From Oceanospirillales bacterium (GTDB lineage: Bacteria > Pseudomonadota > Gammaproteobacteria > Pseudomonadales > Balneatricaceae): a stretch of 64,000 bases of DNA. The position numbers and the translations under genes were made by a program. Of this stretch, positions 54,017-64,000 are shown in pieces. Position 1 is the first letter of the stretch. Each line of letters opens with the position of its first letter. Where the stretch lies: NCBI GenBank assembly GCA_018223185.1, contig JAAEYW010000002.1, positions 1-64,000 of the forward strand, in the 5' to 3' direction. The notes below the pieces were generated by a model, which was given only the letters and a program-made list of their open reading frames with translations, was not told where the DNA came from and searched no databases.

Positions 54017-55801
54017 ATGCCCATCCCGCCCACCGATCTGAACGAACCACCAGATATTCCGGAGCTTCCCGCTGGCGACAGCGACAATCTCACTGAAGAT
54101 TCAGGCCTTAATTTTGGTCAGCTGTCTGAATATCTGCACTTTTCTCCCAAAGACGGACGGATCTGGCTGGATGATCAGCGGATGGTCCTGATGCACAACT
54201 CATCCCTGGGCAGCCTGCGCCGTGAGCTGATTGAGCGGCTGGGGATTGAGCGGGCGCGGGGACTGCTGACCCGGTCGGGCTACAGCTCCGGCGTCCGGGA
54301 TGCGCAACTGGTACGTGAACGCTGGCCCGATGCCGACCCGGAAGCGATCTTCTTTGCCGGCACGCAGCTGCACTCCCTGGAGGGAGTAGTGCAGGTGGAA
54401 ACCATCCATTTTGAATTCGATCCCCATCAGGGAACCTATGATGGCGAGTTTCTCTGGCACCACTCCAGTGAAGATGATGAACATATCGCCGCCTATGGTA
54501 TCGGTACCGAACCGGCGTGCTGGATGCAGCTTGGCTATGCCATGGGTTACGTAACCACTCTGCTGGGACGATTGACGGTCTTCCGCGAGGTCGAGTGTCG
54601 TTCGATGGGCCACGCTACCTGCCGGGTGATCGGCCGGACTGTAGAGCTGTGGGGCGATGTCGAAGAGGATTTGCGCTACCTCAACGCTGAAGATTTTGTC
54701 AATCACCGTAATACCGGCTCAGGCTCATTGCCCCCTGCCGCGCCGCTGCCGATATCCAATACTGAATTACCGGTACTGGGAGATCGCCAGTTAATCGGCA
54801 TCTCATCCGCCTTTATCGCTGCCTGCCATATGCTCAAACGGGTCGCCAGCACCCAGGCCACGGTATTGTTTACGGGCGAATCGGGCGTGGGTAAGGAGCT
54901 GTTTGCCCGTATGCTGCATGAGATCGGCAGCCGTAAAGATGAGCCCTTCATCGCCATTAACTGCGCCGCCATTCCTGAAACCCTGATCGAATCTGAACTG
55001 TTCGGTGTCGACCGCGGTGCCTTTACCGGGGCCACCACATCGCGGCCCGGTCGTTTCGAACGCGCCCATGGCGGCACCCTGTTTCTCGATGAGATCGGCA
55101 CACTCAGCCCCAGCTCACAAGGCAAGCTGTTACGGGTACTGCAGGAGGGCGTTCTGGAGCGGGTCGGTGGTACCAGTCTTATCAGCGTCAATGTGCGAGT
55201 GGTCGCCGCCACCAACGTCGAGCTCAGGGATGCGGTCGCTAAAGGGGAGTTCCGCGAGGATCTGTTTTTTCGCCTGAATGTCTTTCCTATTCTGCTGCCC
55301 CCCCTGCGGGAACGGCGTGACGATATTCCGCTACTGCTTTCCCATTTTCTTGAGCACTACAACCTGCGACACGAGCGCAATATCCGCGGCTTTACCCTGA
55401 AAGCGATGCGGGCGCTGCTTAACTATCGCTTTCCCGGCAATATTCGTGAACTGCAGAACCTTGTCGAGCGAGGGGTGATCGCCGCCGAGGATCATTCACT
55501 CATCGATCTGTCTCACCTGTTCCGGGATGAGGAAACCACCCGGGCGCTGCTCTTCACCATCAATACCGGGGGCGAATTAAGCCAGGATAGCGAAGAGTCA
55601 GCGCTGGAGCAGTTCCAACGCTTCGCCCCGGCTAACGCTGTCGGTCCATCGCTGGATAAACTGGAAGCACGCCTGGTCAGCGAAGCGGTCGCTCAGGCAG
55701 AAGGTAACCTGTCAGCAGCTGCAAGACTACTGGGATTAACCCGGTCCCGGCTTGCCTACCGTATGAAAAAAATCAACAGGAGCGACCAGAAAGCCCTGTA
55801 A
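54017..55801 (+). CDS. XylR/DmpR-type sigma-54-dependent activator
   Basis: 594 aa. XylR_N signal-reception domain (about 30-135), V4R domain (about 140-212, with Cys168, Cys194 and Cys202 in CRSMGHATCRVIGR), AAA+ core with Walker A GESGVGKE (287-294), GAFTGA (334-339), Walker B GGTLFLDEIG, the RRDDIPLL sensor region, and a C-terminal Fis-type HTH (AEGNLSAAARLLGLTRSRLA). DmpR/XylR proteins bind aromatic effectors in the A domain, then remodel sigma-54 RNA polymerase. Divergent from the operon with the sigma-54 promoter, which it almost certainly controls. The effector is unknown. Confidence 0.94.
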   Translation: MPIPPTDLNEPPDIPELPAGDSDNLTEDSGLNFGQLSEYLHFSPKDGRIWLDDQRMVLMHNSSLGSLRRELIERLGIERARGLLTRSGYSSGVRDAQLVRERWPDADPEAIFFAGTQLHSLEGVVQVETIHFEFDPHQGTYDGEFLWHHSSEDDEHIAAYGIGTEPACWMQLGYAMGYVTTLLGRLTVFREVECRSMGHATCRVIGRTVELWGDVEEDLRYLNAEDFVNHRNTGSGSLPPAAPLPISNTELPVLGDRQLIGISSAFIAACHMLKRVASTQATVLFTGESGVGKELFARMLHEIGSRKDEPFIAINCAAIPETLIESELFGVDRGAFTGATTSRPGRFERAHGGTLFLDEIGTLSPSSQGKLLRVLQEGVLERVGGTSLISVNVRVVAATNVELRDAVAKGEFREDLFFRLNVFPILLPPLRERRDDIPLLLSHFLEHYNLRHERNIRGFTLKAMRALLNYRFPGNIRELQNLVERGVIAAEDHSLIDLSHLFRDEETTRALLFTINTGGELSQDSEESALEQFQRFAPANAVGPSLDKLEARLVSEAVAQAEGNLSAAARLLGLTRSRLAYRMKKINRSDQKAL

Positions 55802-56144
55802 TTACTGCAGCTTATAATCCAACACCCGACAGCCACCCTGGCCTGGTCTCCAAGCTGGATTCGGGTTTAGTTCTGGAAGATAAGTCCTCTCTGGCCGCTA
55901 CGGCAACAGCTCAGGCCTCTCCAGCGCCAGACGGCATAACCAAGTGGTTATGTAACACGCTGCTCAGAGTACTGAAGTGACTGGCAGATCAACCAGTGTA
56001 TCCCGCCTGAAAAAGAGAATAGTTAACAGATAATCTCGCTCAACATTTGAGCCCACAGCCGCATTTAGATTAAAGTAAGCGTTAACAGATGCTTCACACA
56101 CCATGATCTATTCACAGACCGGGACCAATACTGAAGGGCACGCT
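55802..56144. other. Intergenic region
   Basis: About 340 bp between the activator and the Nudix gene. No gene, strong hairpin or named regulatory motif was seen. The Nudix gene promoter probably lies in the AT-rich stretch around 56020-56100. Confidence 0.4.
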
Positions 56145-56702
56145 ATGAAATACTGCAATCTGTGCGGATCAACCGTCCGACTCGAAATACCAGCGGGGGA
56201 TAGCCGTCCCCGGTATATCTGTAATGAGTGCGATGAGATTCACTATCTGAATCCTAAAGTGATCGCCGGTTGCCTGCCCGTGTATGAAGACAAGGTACTG
56301 CTGTGCAAACGGTCAATTGAGCCCCGCACCGGTTACTGGACACTGCCCGCCGGATTTATGGAAAACGGCGAATCAACCCGTCAGGCCGCCGCCAGAGAAA
56401 CCCTCGAGGAAGCCAATGCCAGGGTCAGCAGCTTACAGCTTTACACGCTGACCTCTATCGTACCGGTCAGCCAGGTGCAGATGATCTATCTTGCTCAACT
56501 GGACGATCTGGATTTTTTCGCCGGCGATGAGACAACCGATGTGCAGCTGTTCAGCGAAGCAACCGTGCCATGGGATGAGCTGGCATTTCAGACCATCAGA
56601 AACGCATTACGATTCTATTTTGAAGACCGGCAAAAAGGGATCTTTCCCCTGCGGCACGTCGATCTTAAAACACCGCCCGGACAATATATTGATAAACCCT
56701 AA
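56145..56702 (+). CDS. Nudix hydrolase with N-terminal zinc ribbon
   Basis: 185 aa from ATG 56145 (GAAGGG upstream); the frame opens earlier at 56103. The N-terminus CNLCG ... YICNECDEIHYLNPK is a four-Cys zinc ribbon. Nudix box at GFMENGESTRQAAARETLEE followed by ANA, where the usual Gly is replaced. Similar zinc-ribbon Nudix proteins hydrolyse ADP-ribose, FAD or NADH-type pyrophosphates; the exact substrate is open. Confidence 0.88.
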   Translation: MKYCNLCGSTVRLEIPAGDSRPRYICNECDEIHYLNPKVIAGCLPVYEDKVLLCKRSIEPRTGYWTLPAGFMENGESTRQAAARETLEEANARVSSLQLYTLTSIVPVSQVQMIYLAQLDDLDFFAGDETTDVQLFSEATVPWDELAFQTIRNALRFYFEDRQKGIFPLRHVDLKTPPGQYIDKP

Positions 56703-56724
56703 TCCATAAGACAAGGAACTTACG

Positions 56725-56886
56725 ATGGATAACAAACTGATTCTCATCATTCTCGCTATTCTGCTTCCCCCTATTGCCGTTTTCATGAAAGCCGGGGCAG
56801 GCCTGCAACTGCTAATCAACATAGTGCTCTGCCTGTTTTTTTACATCCCGGGTATTCTGCATGCGCTCTGGCTGGTGTTAAAATAA
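56725..56886 (+). CDS. Pmp3/YqaE-family membrane micropeptide
   Basis: 53 aa: MDNKLILIILAILLPPIAVF, then a short GAGLQLLIN loop and IVLCLFFYIPGILHALW. Two hydrophobic helices with the LPPIAVF and PGILHA motifs are the whole-family signature of Pmp3 (UPF0057). AAGGAAC SD precedes the ATG. Eukaryotic Pmp3 protects membrane potential under salt stress; the bacterial role is unknown. Followed by a terminator. Confidence 0.93.
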   Translation: MDNKLILIILAILLPPIAVFMKAGAGLQLLINIVLCLFFYIPGILHALWLVLK

Positions 56887-56936
56887 CCACACCCCTGTTC
56901 CTGTCGTGGACCTCTTCCCCGACTACAGATATGAAT

Positions 56937-56960
56937 AACGGCCCAAAAGGCCGTTTTTTT
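56937..56960 (+). terminator. Rho-independent terminator of the micropeptide gene
   Basis: AACGGCC-CAAAA-GGCCGTT then TTTTTT. Confidence 0.92.
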
Positions 56961-57002
56961 TATTTTACTGCGCTAACCCGGCGCGGATTATGAGAACCAC
57001 CT

Positions 57003-57611
57003 ATGACTCTGTTAATCGCTACCTGGATTAAATTTTTCGTCCTTTTCGCACCCTTCTTTGTGGTGTCAATGTTTCTCTCCCTGACCCGCAGCGACACACC
57101 GGCAGAGCGCCGCAGCACCGCCAACAAAGCGGTGCTGGCAGCCGCTTTAGCCTCATTGGTGCTGTTCTTCTTCGGTTCGCCCCTGTTTGATCTGCTGGGT
57201 ATTACTATCGACTCCTTCCGTATCGGAGCCGGGATACTGTTGTTTCTGTCCGCCATCAGTCTGGTCAAAGATGGCATACGTACCAACGCCCAGGTTCCCG
57301 GAGAGCCAAGGGAGGATGCTTCGGTTGTACCACTGGCGATTCCCACTATTATCGGACCAGCCACTATCGGTGCAATTCTGGTGTATGGTTCAGAACTTCA
57401 TGGTATCGAGGTTTTACTGGGGCTAAGCGGAATGTTTCTCGCCCTGATCTGTCTGCTGGCGTTGCTCCATGCCGCGACCAGAGTGGAACGCCTGTTGGGG
57501 AAAACCGGGCTGAACATTCTCAGCAAGATCACCGGCCTGATTCTGGCAGCCATGGCATCAGAGATTGTGCTGACCGGAATTACCGGTTTCATGACACGCA
57601 TCGCTCACTGA
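57003..57611 (+). CDS. MarC-family integral membrane protein
   Basis: 202 aa, six transmembrane helices. Family motifs FFVVSMFLSLT, FRIGAGILLFLSAI, VPLAIPTIIGPATIGAI and ITGLILAAMASEIVLTGI. Once linked to multiple antibiotic resistance; its true function is unknown. Confidence 0.92.
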   Translation: MTLLIATWIKFFVLFAPFFVVSMFLSLTRSDTPAERRSTANKAVLAAALASLVLFFFGSPLFDLLGITIDSFRIGAGILLFLSAISLVKDGIRTNAQVPGEPREDASVVPLAIPTIIGPATIGAILVYGSELHGIEVLLGLSGMFLALICLLALLHAATRVERLLGKTGLNILSKITGLILAAMASEIVLTGITGFMTRIAH

Positions 57612-57885
57612 GCGTTATAACACCAATGACGCAGAATGCCACTGTCACGGGCTCTGCGTCGCTTACCCCAGTGATACCCATACTTAATCCACAATGTTAT
57701 CCACAGTTTTTGTGACTTATTTTCCCCGATAATAACCGCTCAGTTAATAACCAGCTCAGAATTAACACAAAACAATTTTACCCAATAATAACAAGCAGTT
57801 AGAAACACAATCAAGCTGTTATCCATACTCAATTAACAGCCTTATCAACAGATAATGTTTATAACACTCTCAGTTATAAACATGC
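57612..57885. other. AT-rich convergent intergenic region with DnaA-box-like sites and a palindrome
   Basis: Between the 3' ends of MarC and the 57886 gene. TTATCCACA (perfect DnaA box) at 57697-57705; one-mismatch forms TAATCCACA at 57685-57693, TTATCCATA at 57819-57827 and TTATCAACA at 57842-57850. An 11-bp perfect inverted repeat ATGTTTATAAC / GTTATAAACAT with a 7-bp spacer spans 57855-57883. No gene is seen. Confidence 0.6.
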
Positions 57886-58200
57886 TCATAAATCGCTCAG
57901 CCGCCAGACTTCGTAAGCCACCTCCTCATAGGGGTGAGCCTCCTTAAGCGCGCTGACAGCAGCCCGGATGAGATGATCCTCACACACCAGTTCTACTTTC
58001 CACTCTTCGAGCTGCTCCAGCGAATTCTGACTGCCAATATGGGGATTACTGCCCGCCAGGGGCCTGAACTGACCAATGCCCTTCACCTGCCAACAGCAGC
58101 TGTCATAGTCACCAATTCTGCCAGCCCCTGCGGCAAACAAAGCCTGCTTAACCGATTCAAGGTTCTCTTGCGGCACAAAGAACGCCAGTTTATACATCAC
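57886..58200 (-). CDS. NIF3 C-terminal-like (YqfO-type) protein
   Basis: 104 aa. YKLAFFVPQENLESVKQALF, AGRIGDYDSCCWQVKGIGQF, a PLAGSNPHIG loop and EAHPYEEVAYEVW: the PII-like insert domain otherwise found in the middle of NIF3/YqfO proteins, here stand-alone. Function unknown. Confidence 0.85.
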   Translation of the reverse strand: MMYKLAFFVPQENLESVKQALFAAGAGRIGDYDSCCWQVKGIGQFRPLAGSNPHIGSQNSLEQLEEWKVELVCEDHLIRAAVSALKEAHPYEEVAYEVWRLSDL

Positions 58201-58225
58201 GGCTCCTGTCTCTCTGTTTTAAAAA

Positions 58226-58260
58226 CAAAAACGGCCGGTGATCGCTCACCAGCCGTTTAT
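58226..58260 (-). terminator. Rho-independent terminator of the DUF3461 gene
   Basis: Minus-strand AAACGGC-TGGTGA-GCGA-TCACCG-GCCGTTT followed by a T-rich run (TTGTTTTT). Confidence 0.85.
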
Positions 58261-58278
58261 CATTAACTCCATCAGAAT

Positions 58279-58668
58279 TTAAAGCTCTTGAATCTGCCGG
58301 CGAAGATCTTCGACCTTACGCGTCACCACCTTCTCCAGATGCTCCAGCTCTTCCAGCAGGTGCTGCTTCTTATCTTTGACTGACTTCTCTTCCACAACCA
58401 GCTTTTCAAGCTCGGCAATCGCTTTCAGGTAGTACGGCGAAGGCTCAGTGCTGGCACGGTAGGGCACCAGACCACCCTCCACAGAGACATTGGTATGCCG
58501 CCGCTTAAACTTGAACTTCTTACTCTTGGTCATCCATTCGCCCTGATGACGATGCAGATAAACCTTCAGCACATCAATGTCATTTTCTGTGCGGGTGGTA
58601 TATTTCTCAATTTCATAAGGGTCTTCAAACCCCATCTCTTTCAGGGTTTCAAATTTTTTGGCAGACAT
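58279..58668 (-). CDS. DUF3461 protein
   Basis: 129 aa from ATG 58668 (the longer frame to 58698 lacks family similarity). LKEMGFEDPYEIEKYTTRTE, DIDVLKVYLHR and KSKKFKFKRRH are the DUF3461 pattern; the C-terminus is a coiled coil (about 85-129). Function unknown. Confidence 0.85.
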   Translation of the reverse strand: MSAKKFETLKEMGFEDPYEIEKYTTRTENDIDVLKVYLHRHQGEWMTKSKKFKFKRRHTNVSVEGGLVPYRASTEPSPYYLKAIAELEKLVVEEKSVKDKKQHLLEELEHLEKVVTRKVEDLRRQIQEL

Positions 58669-58785
58669 CTGGTCACTCCATAAGCCGTTCGCTGTCATCC
58701 CATAAAATATAGATGAAAATGACTACAGTGTGGGACTCGATTAGCCCCATTATGGGATATTAATTTACACGTTTTGTAAAAGTAA

Positions 58786-58842
58786 AAAAACCGCCATCTG
58801 AGCCGGTTTGCAAACCTGACTCATCTGACGGTTTTCAAGGCC
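58786..58842 (-). terminator. Rho-independent terminator of dapB
   Basis: Minus-strand stem AAAACCGTCAGATGAG / CTCAGATGGCGGTTTT with an intervening loop, followed by TTTACTTTT. Confidence 0.8.
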
Positions 58843-58855
58843 ATAACGACCTCAA

Positions 58856-59680
<825 letters not shown>

Positions 59681-59717
59681 TTACTGACTGATTATATCAG
59701 CCGTAATTTGAATCATT

Positions 59718-60518
59718 TCACTTTTGGTGACTGACACTCTGATCCATATCAAAAGCCGGCTTGTCGCACTCAGGGCGACCAACGATCTTAGCCGGAACAC
59801 CCACCACCGTGGTATGAGGCGGAACATCCTCCAGCACCACAGAACCACCACCGACTTTAGCTCCGGCACCCACCTCGATATTGCCAAAAATCTTCGCTCC
59901 GGCAGCAATCATAACGCCTTCACGAATCTTAGGATGGCGATCACCGGTCTCCTTACCCGTACCACCAAGAGTAACGGACTGAAGAATAGACACATCATTT
60001 TCAATCACACAGGTTTCGCCCACAACGATGCCGGTCGCGTGGTCAAACATCACACCACAACCTATCAGTGCCGCAGGATGGATATCTACCTGAAAAACTT
60101 CACTGACACGACTCTGCAGATAAAGCGCCATCGAGTGCCGCCCCTGCTTCCACATCCAGTGCGCAATCCGGTAAGCCTGCAGGGCATGAAAGCCTTTCAG
60201 ATAAAGAAGCACCGTGGTAAAGCTGGAAACCGCCGGATCCCGCGTACGCACCGCACTGATATCCTTACAGATGCATTTAAGGATTTCAGGATCACCACCC
60301 AGAGCCTCTTCAATCAGCTCGCGCATGGTGATTGCCGCCATCACTTCATCAGACAGCTTATTGGCCAGCAGATAACTCACCGCCTCACAGAGACTGTGGT
60401 GACGTATAATGGTGCTGTGGAAGAAACTCGCAAGAAAGGGCTCTCTGGCCATTTCCTCACGGGCTTCCTGTTGAATCAGGCGCCACAGCTCCTTCGGTTG
60501 AGTGGGAAAATCACTCAT
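59718..60518 (-). CDS. cysE: Serine O-acetyltransferase
   Basis: 266 aa from ATG 60518 (GGAG 6 bp upstream). First step of cysteine synthesis: acetyl-CoA plus serine. N-terminal helical domain (LWRLIQQEAREEMAREPFLA), then the left-handed beta-helix with hexapeptides and the active site DIHPAALIGCGVMFDHATGI and IRTGVMIAAG-like KIREGVMIAAGAKIFGNIEV. Length and N-domain match the E. coli hexameric form. Confidence 0.95.
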   Translation of the reverse strand: MSDFPTQPKELWRLIQQEAREEMAREPFLASFFHSTIIRHHSLCEAVSYLLANKLSDEVMAAITMRELIEEALGGDPEILKCICKDISAVRTRDPAVSSFTTVLLYLKGFHALQAYRIAHWMWKQGRHSMALYLQSRVSEVFQVDIHPAALIGCGVMFDHATGIVVGETCVIENDVSILQSVTLGGTGKETGDRHPKIREGVMIAAGAKIFGNIEVGAGAKVGGGSVVLEDVPPHTTVVGVPAKIVGRPECDKPAFDMDQSVSHQK

Positions 60519-60535
60519 GTAAGACTCCAAAAAGT

Positions 60536-60562
60536 CGCAGGGGCTGCACTGCAGCCCCCTGA
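60536..60562 (-). terminator. Possible dnaJ terminator hairpin
   Basis: Near-perfect GGGGCTGCA / TGCAGCCCC hairpin immediately after dnaJ, with TTTTT only 8 nt beyond; it lies in the 49-bp gap before cysE. Confidence 0.55.
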
Positions 60563-60567
60563 GAATA

Positions 60568-61710
60568 TCAGGTCATATCCTCGAAAAATTTCTTCACGCT
60601 GTCAAAGAAACCATGTTTCTTTGGCCCATGATGTTTTTGCCGTTCATCCATCGCGGACTCAAACTCGCGCAACAGCTCTTTCTGCTTACCGCTCAGATTC
60701 ACCGGGGTTTCAACAACGACCCGTACCAACAGATCACCAACGGCACCACCACGAACAGGCTTAATACCTTTACCCCGCAGACGGAATAATTTTCCGGTCT
60801 GGGTTTCCGCAGGAATCTTCAGTTTAACACGGGATTCCAGTGTAGGAACTTCAAGCTCGCCACCCAGTGCTGCATCAATAAAACTGATAGGCACCTCACA
60901 GTATAGATGTTTTCCATCCCGCTCAAAGATCGCATGATCACGTACATTAACCTGAACAAACAGATCACCGGATGGACCACCGTGGCTGCCCGCCTCACCC
61001 TCGCCAGACAGGCGAATACGATCACCGGTATCAACACCGGCAGGGATCTTGACTGACAGTTTCTTAGTTTGCTGTTTACGACCCTGACCATGACAGCTGG
61101 TACATGGGTCAGATACAACCTGGCCCTCACCATGACAGGATGGACAGGTTTGCTGAACAGAGAAGAATCCCTGCTGCATCCGCACCTGACCAATACCACC
61201 ACAGGTGCCACAGGTTTTGGCGCTTGTACCCGGTTTGGCACCGCTGCCGTCACAAACCTCACACGGCACCAGCGTCGGTACAGTAATGGTTTTTTCGCAA
61301 CCCTTTACCGCCTCTTCCAGGCTGAGATCCATGGTATAACGCAGATCAGCGCCGCGCTGAACATGGCTGCGACGACCGCCACCGTGTCCCTGCTGGCCGA
61401 AAATATCGCCAAACACATCCCCAAAGATATCACCAAAGCCCCCGGCACCACCGCCGAAGCCTCCACGGCCGCCCATACCATTCTGATCGATACCGGCATG
61501 CCCGTACTGGTCATAGGCAGCTTTCTTTTGCTTATCCGACAAAATCTCGTAAGCTTCATTCACCTCTTTGAAGGCATCTTCAGCCGATTTGTCGTCAGGA
61601 TTACGGTCGGGGTGGTATTTCATCGCCATCCGACGAAACGCCTTTTTTATATCCCGGTCAGAAGCGTCCTTAGCAACGCCTAACACATCGTAAAAATCTT
61701 TCTTCGACAT
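60568..61710 (-). CDS. dnaJ: Chaperone DnaJ (Hsp40)
   Basis: 380 aa. J domain with HPD (YHPDRNPDD), Gly/Phe-rich linker (about 70-110), four CxxCxGxG zinc motifs ([32 protein letters not shown]) and C-terminal substrate domains. Stimulates DnaK ATPase. 110 bp after dnaK. Confidence 0.98.
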   Translation of the reverse strand: MSKKDFYDVLGVAKDASDRDIKKAFRRMAMKYHPDRNPDDKSAEDAFKEVNEAYEILSDKQKKAAYDQYGHAGIDQNGMGGRGGFGGGAGGFGDIFGDVFGDIFGQQGHGGGRRSHVQRGADLRYTMDLSLEEAVKGCEKTITVPTLVPCEVCDGSGAKPGTSAKTCGTCGGIGQVRMQQGFFSVQQTCPSCHGEGQVVSDPCTSCHGQGRKQQTKKLSVKIPAGVDTGDRIRLSGEGEAGSHGGPSGDLFVQVNVRDHAIFERDGKHLYCEVPISFIDAALGGELEVPTLESRVKLKIPAETQTGKLFRLRGKGIKPVRGGAVGDLLVRVVVETPVNLSGKQKELLREFESAMDERQKHHGPKKHGFFDSVKKFFEDMT

Positions 61711-61755
61711 AATCTGTATCGCAATCCGGTTAACTAATACTTAAAATCAGCAGAG

Positions 61756-61795
61756 AATAAAAACAGGACAACGCGGGACCGGCCCGCGCTGTCAT
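61756..61795 (-). terminator. Hairpin after dnaK
   Basis: Minus-strand GACAGCGCGGG-CCGGT-CCCGCGTTGTC followed by TGTTTTTA, between dnaK and dnaJ; probably a partial terminator that lowers dnaJ expression. Confidence 0.7.
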
Positions 61796-61821
61796 TTTAA
61801 GCATGATTCACTTAAAGAGAC

Positions 61822-63744
61822 TTACTTTTTCTCGTCATCTTTAACTTCTTCAAACTCAGCGTCAACAGCATCGTCAGCCGGTTCAGACTTAGCCTGCTCG
61901 CCATCCTGACCTTCCGCCTGCTGAGCCGCTTCAGCATACATCTTCTGAGCCAGAGCAGAGACCGCTTCGGTCAGTGCCGCTGTCTTAGTTTCGATAGCCT
62001 CTTTGTCATCGCCTTTCAGTACGCCTTCCAGTTCTTCGACAGCACTGTTGATCGCAATTTTTTCCTCTTCGGTTGCCTTATCACCAGCATCCTCAAGAGT
62101 CTTCTTAGCAGAGTGAATCATCGCATCACCCTGGTTACGGGCGTGACTCATCTCTTCGAACTTCTTATCCGCTTCAGCGTTTGCTTCCGCATCCTGAATC
62201 ATCTGTTCGACTTCTTCATCACTCAGACCAGAAGAGGCCTTGATGATAATAGACTGCTCTTTACCAGTCGCCTTATCCTTCGCTGATACGTTCAGGATAC
62301 CGTTGGCATCAATATCGAATGTCACTTCGATCTGTGGCATACCACGTGGTGCTGGCGGAATATCGGCCAGGTCAAAACGACCCAGAGACTTGTTGCCGGA
62401 CGCTTGCTTACGCTCACCCTGTACAACGTGAATCGTTACTGCAGTCTGGTTGTCGTCTGCTGTAGAGAACACCTGAGACTTCTTGGTCGGGATAGTCGTG
62501 TTCTTCTCGATAACCGGAGTGGCAACACCACCCATTGTCTCGATACCCAGGCTCAGCGGGGTAACGTCCAGCAGCAGTACGTCTTTCACATCACCAGACA
62601 GAACCGCAGCCTGAATAGATGCACCGATCGCTACAGCTTCATCCGGGTTAACATCTTTACGCGCTTCTTTACCGAAGAACTCCGTAACTTTACGCTGAAC
62701 CAGTGGCATACGTGTCTGACCACCGACCAGAATTACTTCGTCGATATCAGACGCAGACAGATCAGCATCTTTCAGTGCGATACGGCAAGGTTCCATAGAA
62801 CGATCAACCAGCGCTTCAACCAGTGATTCCATTTTGGCACGGCTGATCTTTACGTTCAGGTGCTTAGGACCGCTTGCATCAGCAGTGATGTATGGCAGGT
62901 TAACATCGGTAGACTGGGCGGAAGACAACTCAACTTTAGCTTTCTCGGCACCCTCTTTCAGACGTTGCAGCGCCAGTGGGTCATTGTGCAGATCAATACC
63001 GGATTCTTTCTTAAACTCAGCAGCCAGATACTCGATCAGACGGGAGTCAAAATCCTCACCACCCAGGAAGGTATCACCGTTAGTCGCCAGTACTTCAAAC
63101 TGGTGCTCGCCATCAACCTCTGCAATTTCGATAATAGAGATATCGAAGGTACCGCCACCCAGGTCGTAGACAGCAATAGTCTTGTCGCCCTTAGACTTGT
63201 CCATACCATAAGCCAGCGCTGCAGCTGTTGGCTCGTTGATAATACGCTTAACGTTCAGACCCGCAATTTTACCGGCATCTTTAGTTGCCTGACGCTGGGA
63301 ATCGTTGAAGTAAGCAGGCACAGTAATAACTGCATCGGTCACTGCTTCCCCCAGATAGTCTTCTGCGGTCTTCTTCATTTTCTTGAGGATTTCTGCAGAT
63401 ACCTGAGGCGCCGCCATCTTCTTATCGTTTACCTGAACCCAGGCATCGCCGTTGTCAGCTTCGATAATTTTATATGGCACCATTTTGATATCTTTCTGAA
63501 CCACATCGTCTTTAAAACGACGACCGATCAGACGCTTGATTGCAAACAGAGTATTATTCGGATTGGTTACTGCCTGGCGCTTAGCCGGCTGGCCAACCAG
63601 AATCTCACCATCTTCGGCATACGCGATGATGGACGGGGTGGTACGATCACCCTCAGCGTTTTCGATAACCCGTGGCTTATCACCATCCAGAATAGCGACA
63701 CATGAGTTTGTTGTGCCCAGGTCAATACCAATAATTCTACCCAT
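61822..63744 (-). CDS. dnaK: Chaperone DnaK (Hsp70)
   Basis: 640 aa from ATG 63744 (GGAGTG upstream; the frame extends to 63762). [28 protein letters not shown]-type [24 protein letters not shown], linker [15 protein letters not shown], substrate domain, and an acidic tail ending [11 protein letters not shown]. Standard grpE-dnaK-dnaJ order. Confidence 0.98.
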   Translation of the reverse strand: MGRIIGIDLGTTNSCVAILDGDKPRVIENAEGDRTTPSIIAYAEDGEILVGQPAKRQAVTNPNNTLFAIKRLIGRRFKDDVVQKDIKMVPYKIIEADNGDAWVQVNDKKMAAPQVSAEILKKMKKTAEDYLGEAVTDAVITVPAYFNDSQRQATKDAGKIAGLNVKRIINEPTAAALAYGMDKSKGDKTIAVYDLGGGTFDISIIEIAEVDGEHQFEVLATNGDTFLGGEDFDSRLIEYLAAEFKKESGIDLHNDPLALQRLKEGAEKAKVELSSAQSTDVNLPYITADASGPKHLNVKISRAKMESLVEALVDRSMEPCRIALKDADLSASDIDEVILVGGQTRMPLVQRKVTEFFGKEARKDVNPDEAVAIGASIQAAVLSGDVKDVLLLDVTPLSLGIETMGGVATPVIEKNTTIPTKKSQVFSTADDNQTAVTIHVVQGERKQASGNKSLGRFDLADIPPAPRGMPQIEVTFDIDANGILNVSAKDKATGKEQSIIIKASSGLSDEEVEQMIQDAEANAEADKKFEEMSHARNQGDAMIHSAKKTLEDAGDKATEEEKIAINSAVEELEGVLKGDDKEAIETKTAALTEAVSALAQKMYAEAAQQAEGQDGEQAKSEPADDAVDAEFEEVKDDEKK

Positions 63745-63842
63745 TTTAATCACTCCAGTCATTCTGTGCCCGTTCAGACGGGCAAAATTCTTTTAAACTT
63801 GCTAGCTATATTGGTGCGGATTTATCAGTTTCAAGTCCTGAC

Positions 63843-64000
63843 TTATTCCGCGCCTTTAGAAACAATCACCATCGCCGGACGAATCAGACGTCCGTTGAGG
63901 CTATAACCCTTCTGCATGACCGCCATAACATGGTTAGCAGGAACATCCGGATTAGGCACCATCGACATCGCCTGATGCTGTTCAGGACTGAACGGTTCAC
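63843..64000 (-). CDS. grpE: Nucleotide exchange factor GrpE (3' part only)
   Basis: The last 51 codons before TAA at 63843-63845 read [19 protein letters not shown], then [18 protein letters not shown]: the C-terminal beta-domain signature of GrpE. The gene continues beyond the window. It releases ADP from DnaK. Confidence 0.95.
   Translation of the reverse strand, partial: EPFSPEQHQAMSMVPNPDVPANHVMAVMQKGYSLNGRLIRPAMVIVSKGAE

Noticed and set aside
57612-57885. Chromosome replication origin
   Set aside because: DnaA-like boxes are present but there is no dnaA, dnaN, mnmG or rpmH nearby and too few boxes; reported only as a DnaA-box cluster.

Overview
The window is gammaproteobacterial chromosome. 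The block xerD-dsbC-hom-thrC, next to ffh, rpsP-rimM-trmD-rplS, recJ and a ccsA-like/CorC pair, is arranged much as in Pseudomonas. The gene content as a whole suits a marine Oceanospirillales/Oceanospirillaceae-type genome; that assignment is inferred from content and order, not from any search.

Layout. 0.2-2.7 kb: an EAL-CBS-GGDEF c-di-GMP protein and a secreted dual-specificity-phosphatase-like protein. 2.7-12.9 kb: an orphan type VI secretion effector locus read right to left. It holds vgrG, a two-HKD phospholipase D effector (Tle5 type), and a tandem array of five intact Sel1-repeat immunity-like paralogues plus one broken copy. 12.9-26.5 kb: accessory region. It contains two unknown ORFs (one resembling an FCP1-type HAD phosphatase without its catalytic aspartates), a small XRE regulator, an IS3-type remnant and a DUF1330 fragment. 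Then come six small, unrelated minus-strand genes with attC-like folded sites between most of them and no intI, so it looks like an integron cassette array without its integrase. One cassette encodes a caspase-fold (C14) protein. The region ends in a translationally coupled operon of three large tyrosine-recombinase-like proteins plus a coiled-coil protein, abutting nfo.

26.6-43 kb: housekeeping. recJ/nfo repair cluster, thrC, hom, dsbC, xerD, the rpsP-rimM-trmD-rplS operon, ffh, ccsA-like and CorC-like membrane proteins, a thiamine-binding protein, DUF1289 and a CoA-type Nudix hydrolase.

43.2-55.8 kb: a catabolic/transport module. A perfect sigma-54 promoter (53804-53819, minus) is placed to drive a seven-gene operon: aldehyde dehydrogenase, DUF1302 outer-membrane barrel, DUF1329, YCF48-like protein, MMPL/RND transporter, HSL-type esterase, zinc alcohol dehydrogenase, ending in a strong terminator at 43245-43271. 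A XylR/DmpR-type sigma-54 activator is divergent. Together they suggest uptake and ester -> alcohol -> aldehyde -> acid oxidation of a hydrophobic, probably aromatic, substrate.

56.1-64 kb: a zinc-ribbon Nudix hydrolase, a Pmp3-type micropeptide, MarC, a NIF3-C-terminal-like protein, DUF3461, dapB, cysE, dnaJ, dnaK and the 3' end of grpE. A 270-bp AT-rich convergent intergenic region at 57.6-57.9 kb carries DnaA-box-like sequences and a long palindrome. No tRNA, rRNA or CRISPR array was recognised.
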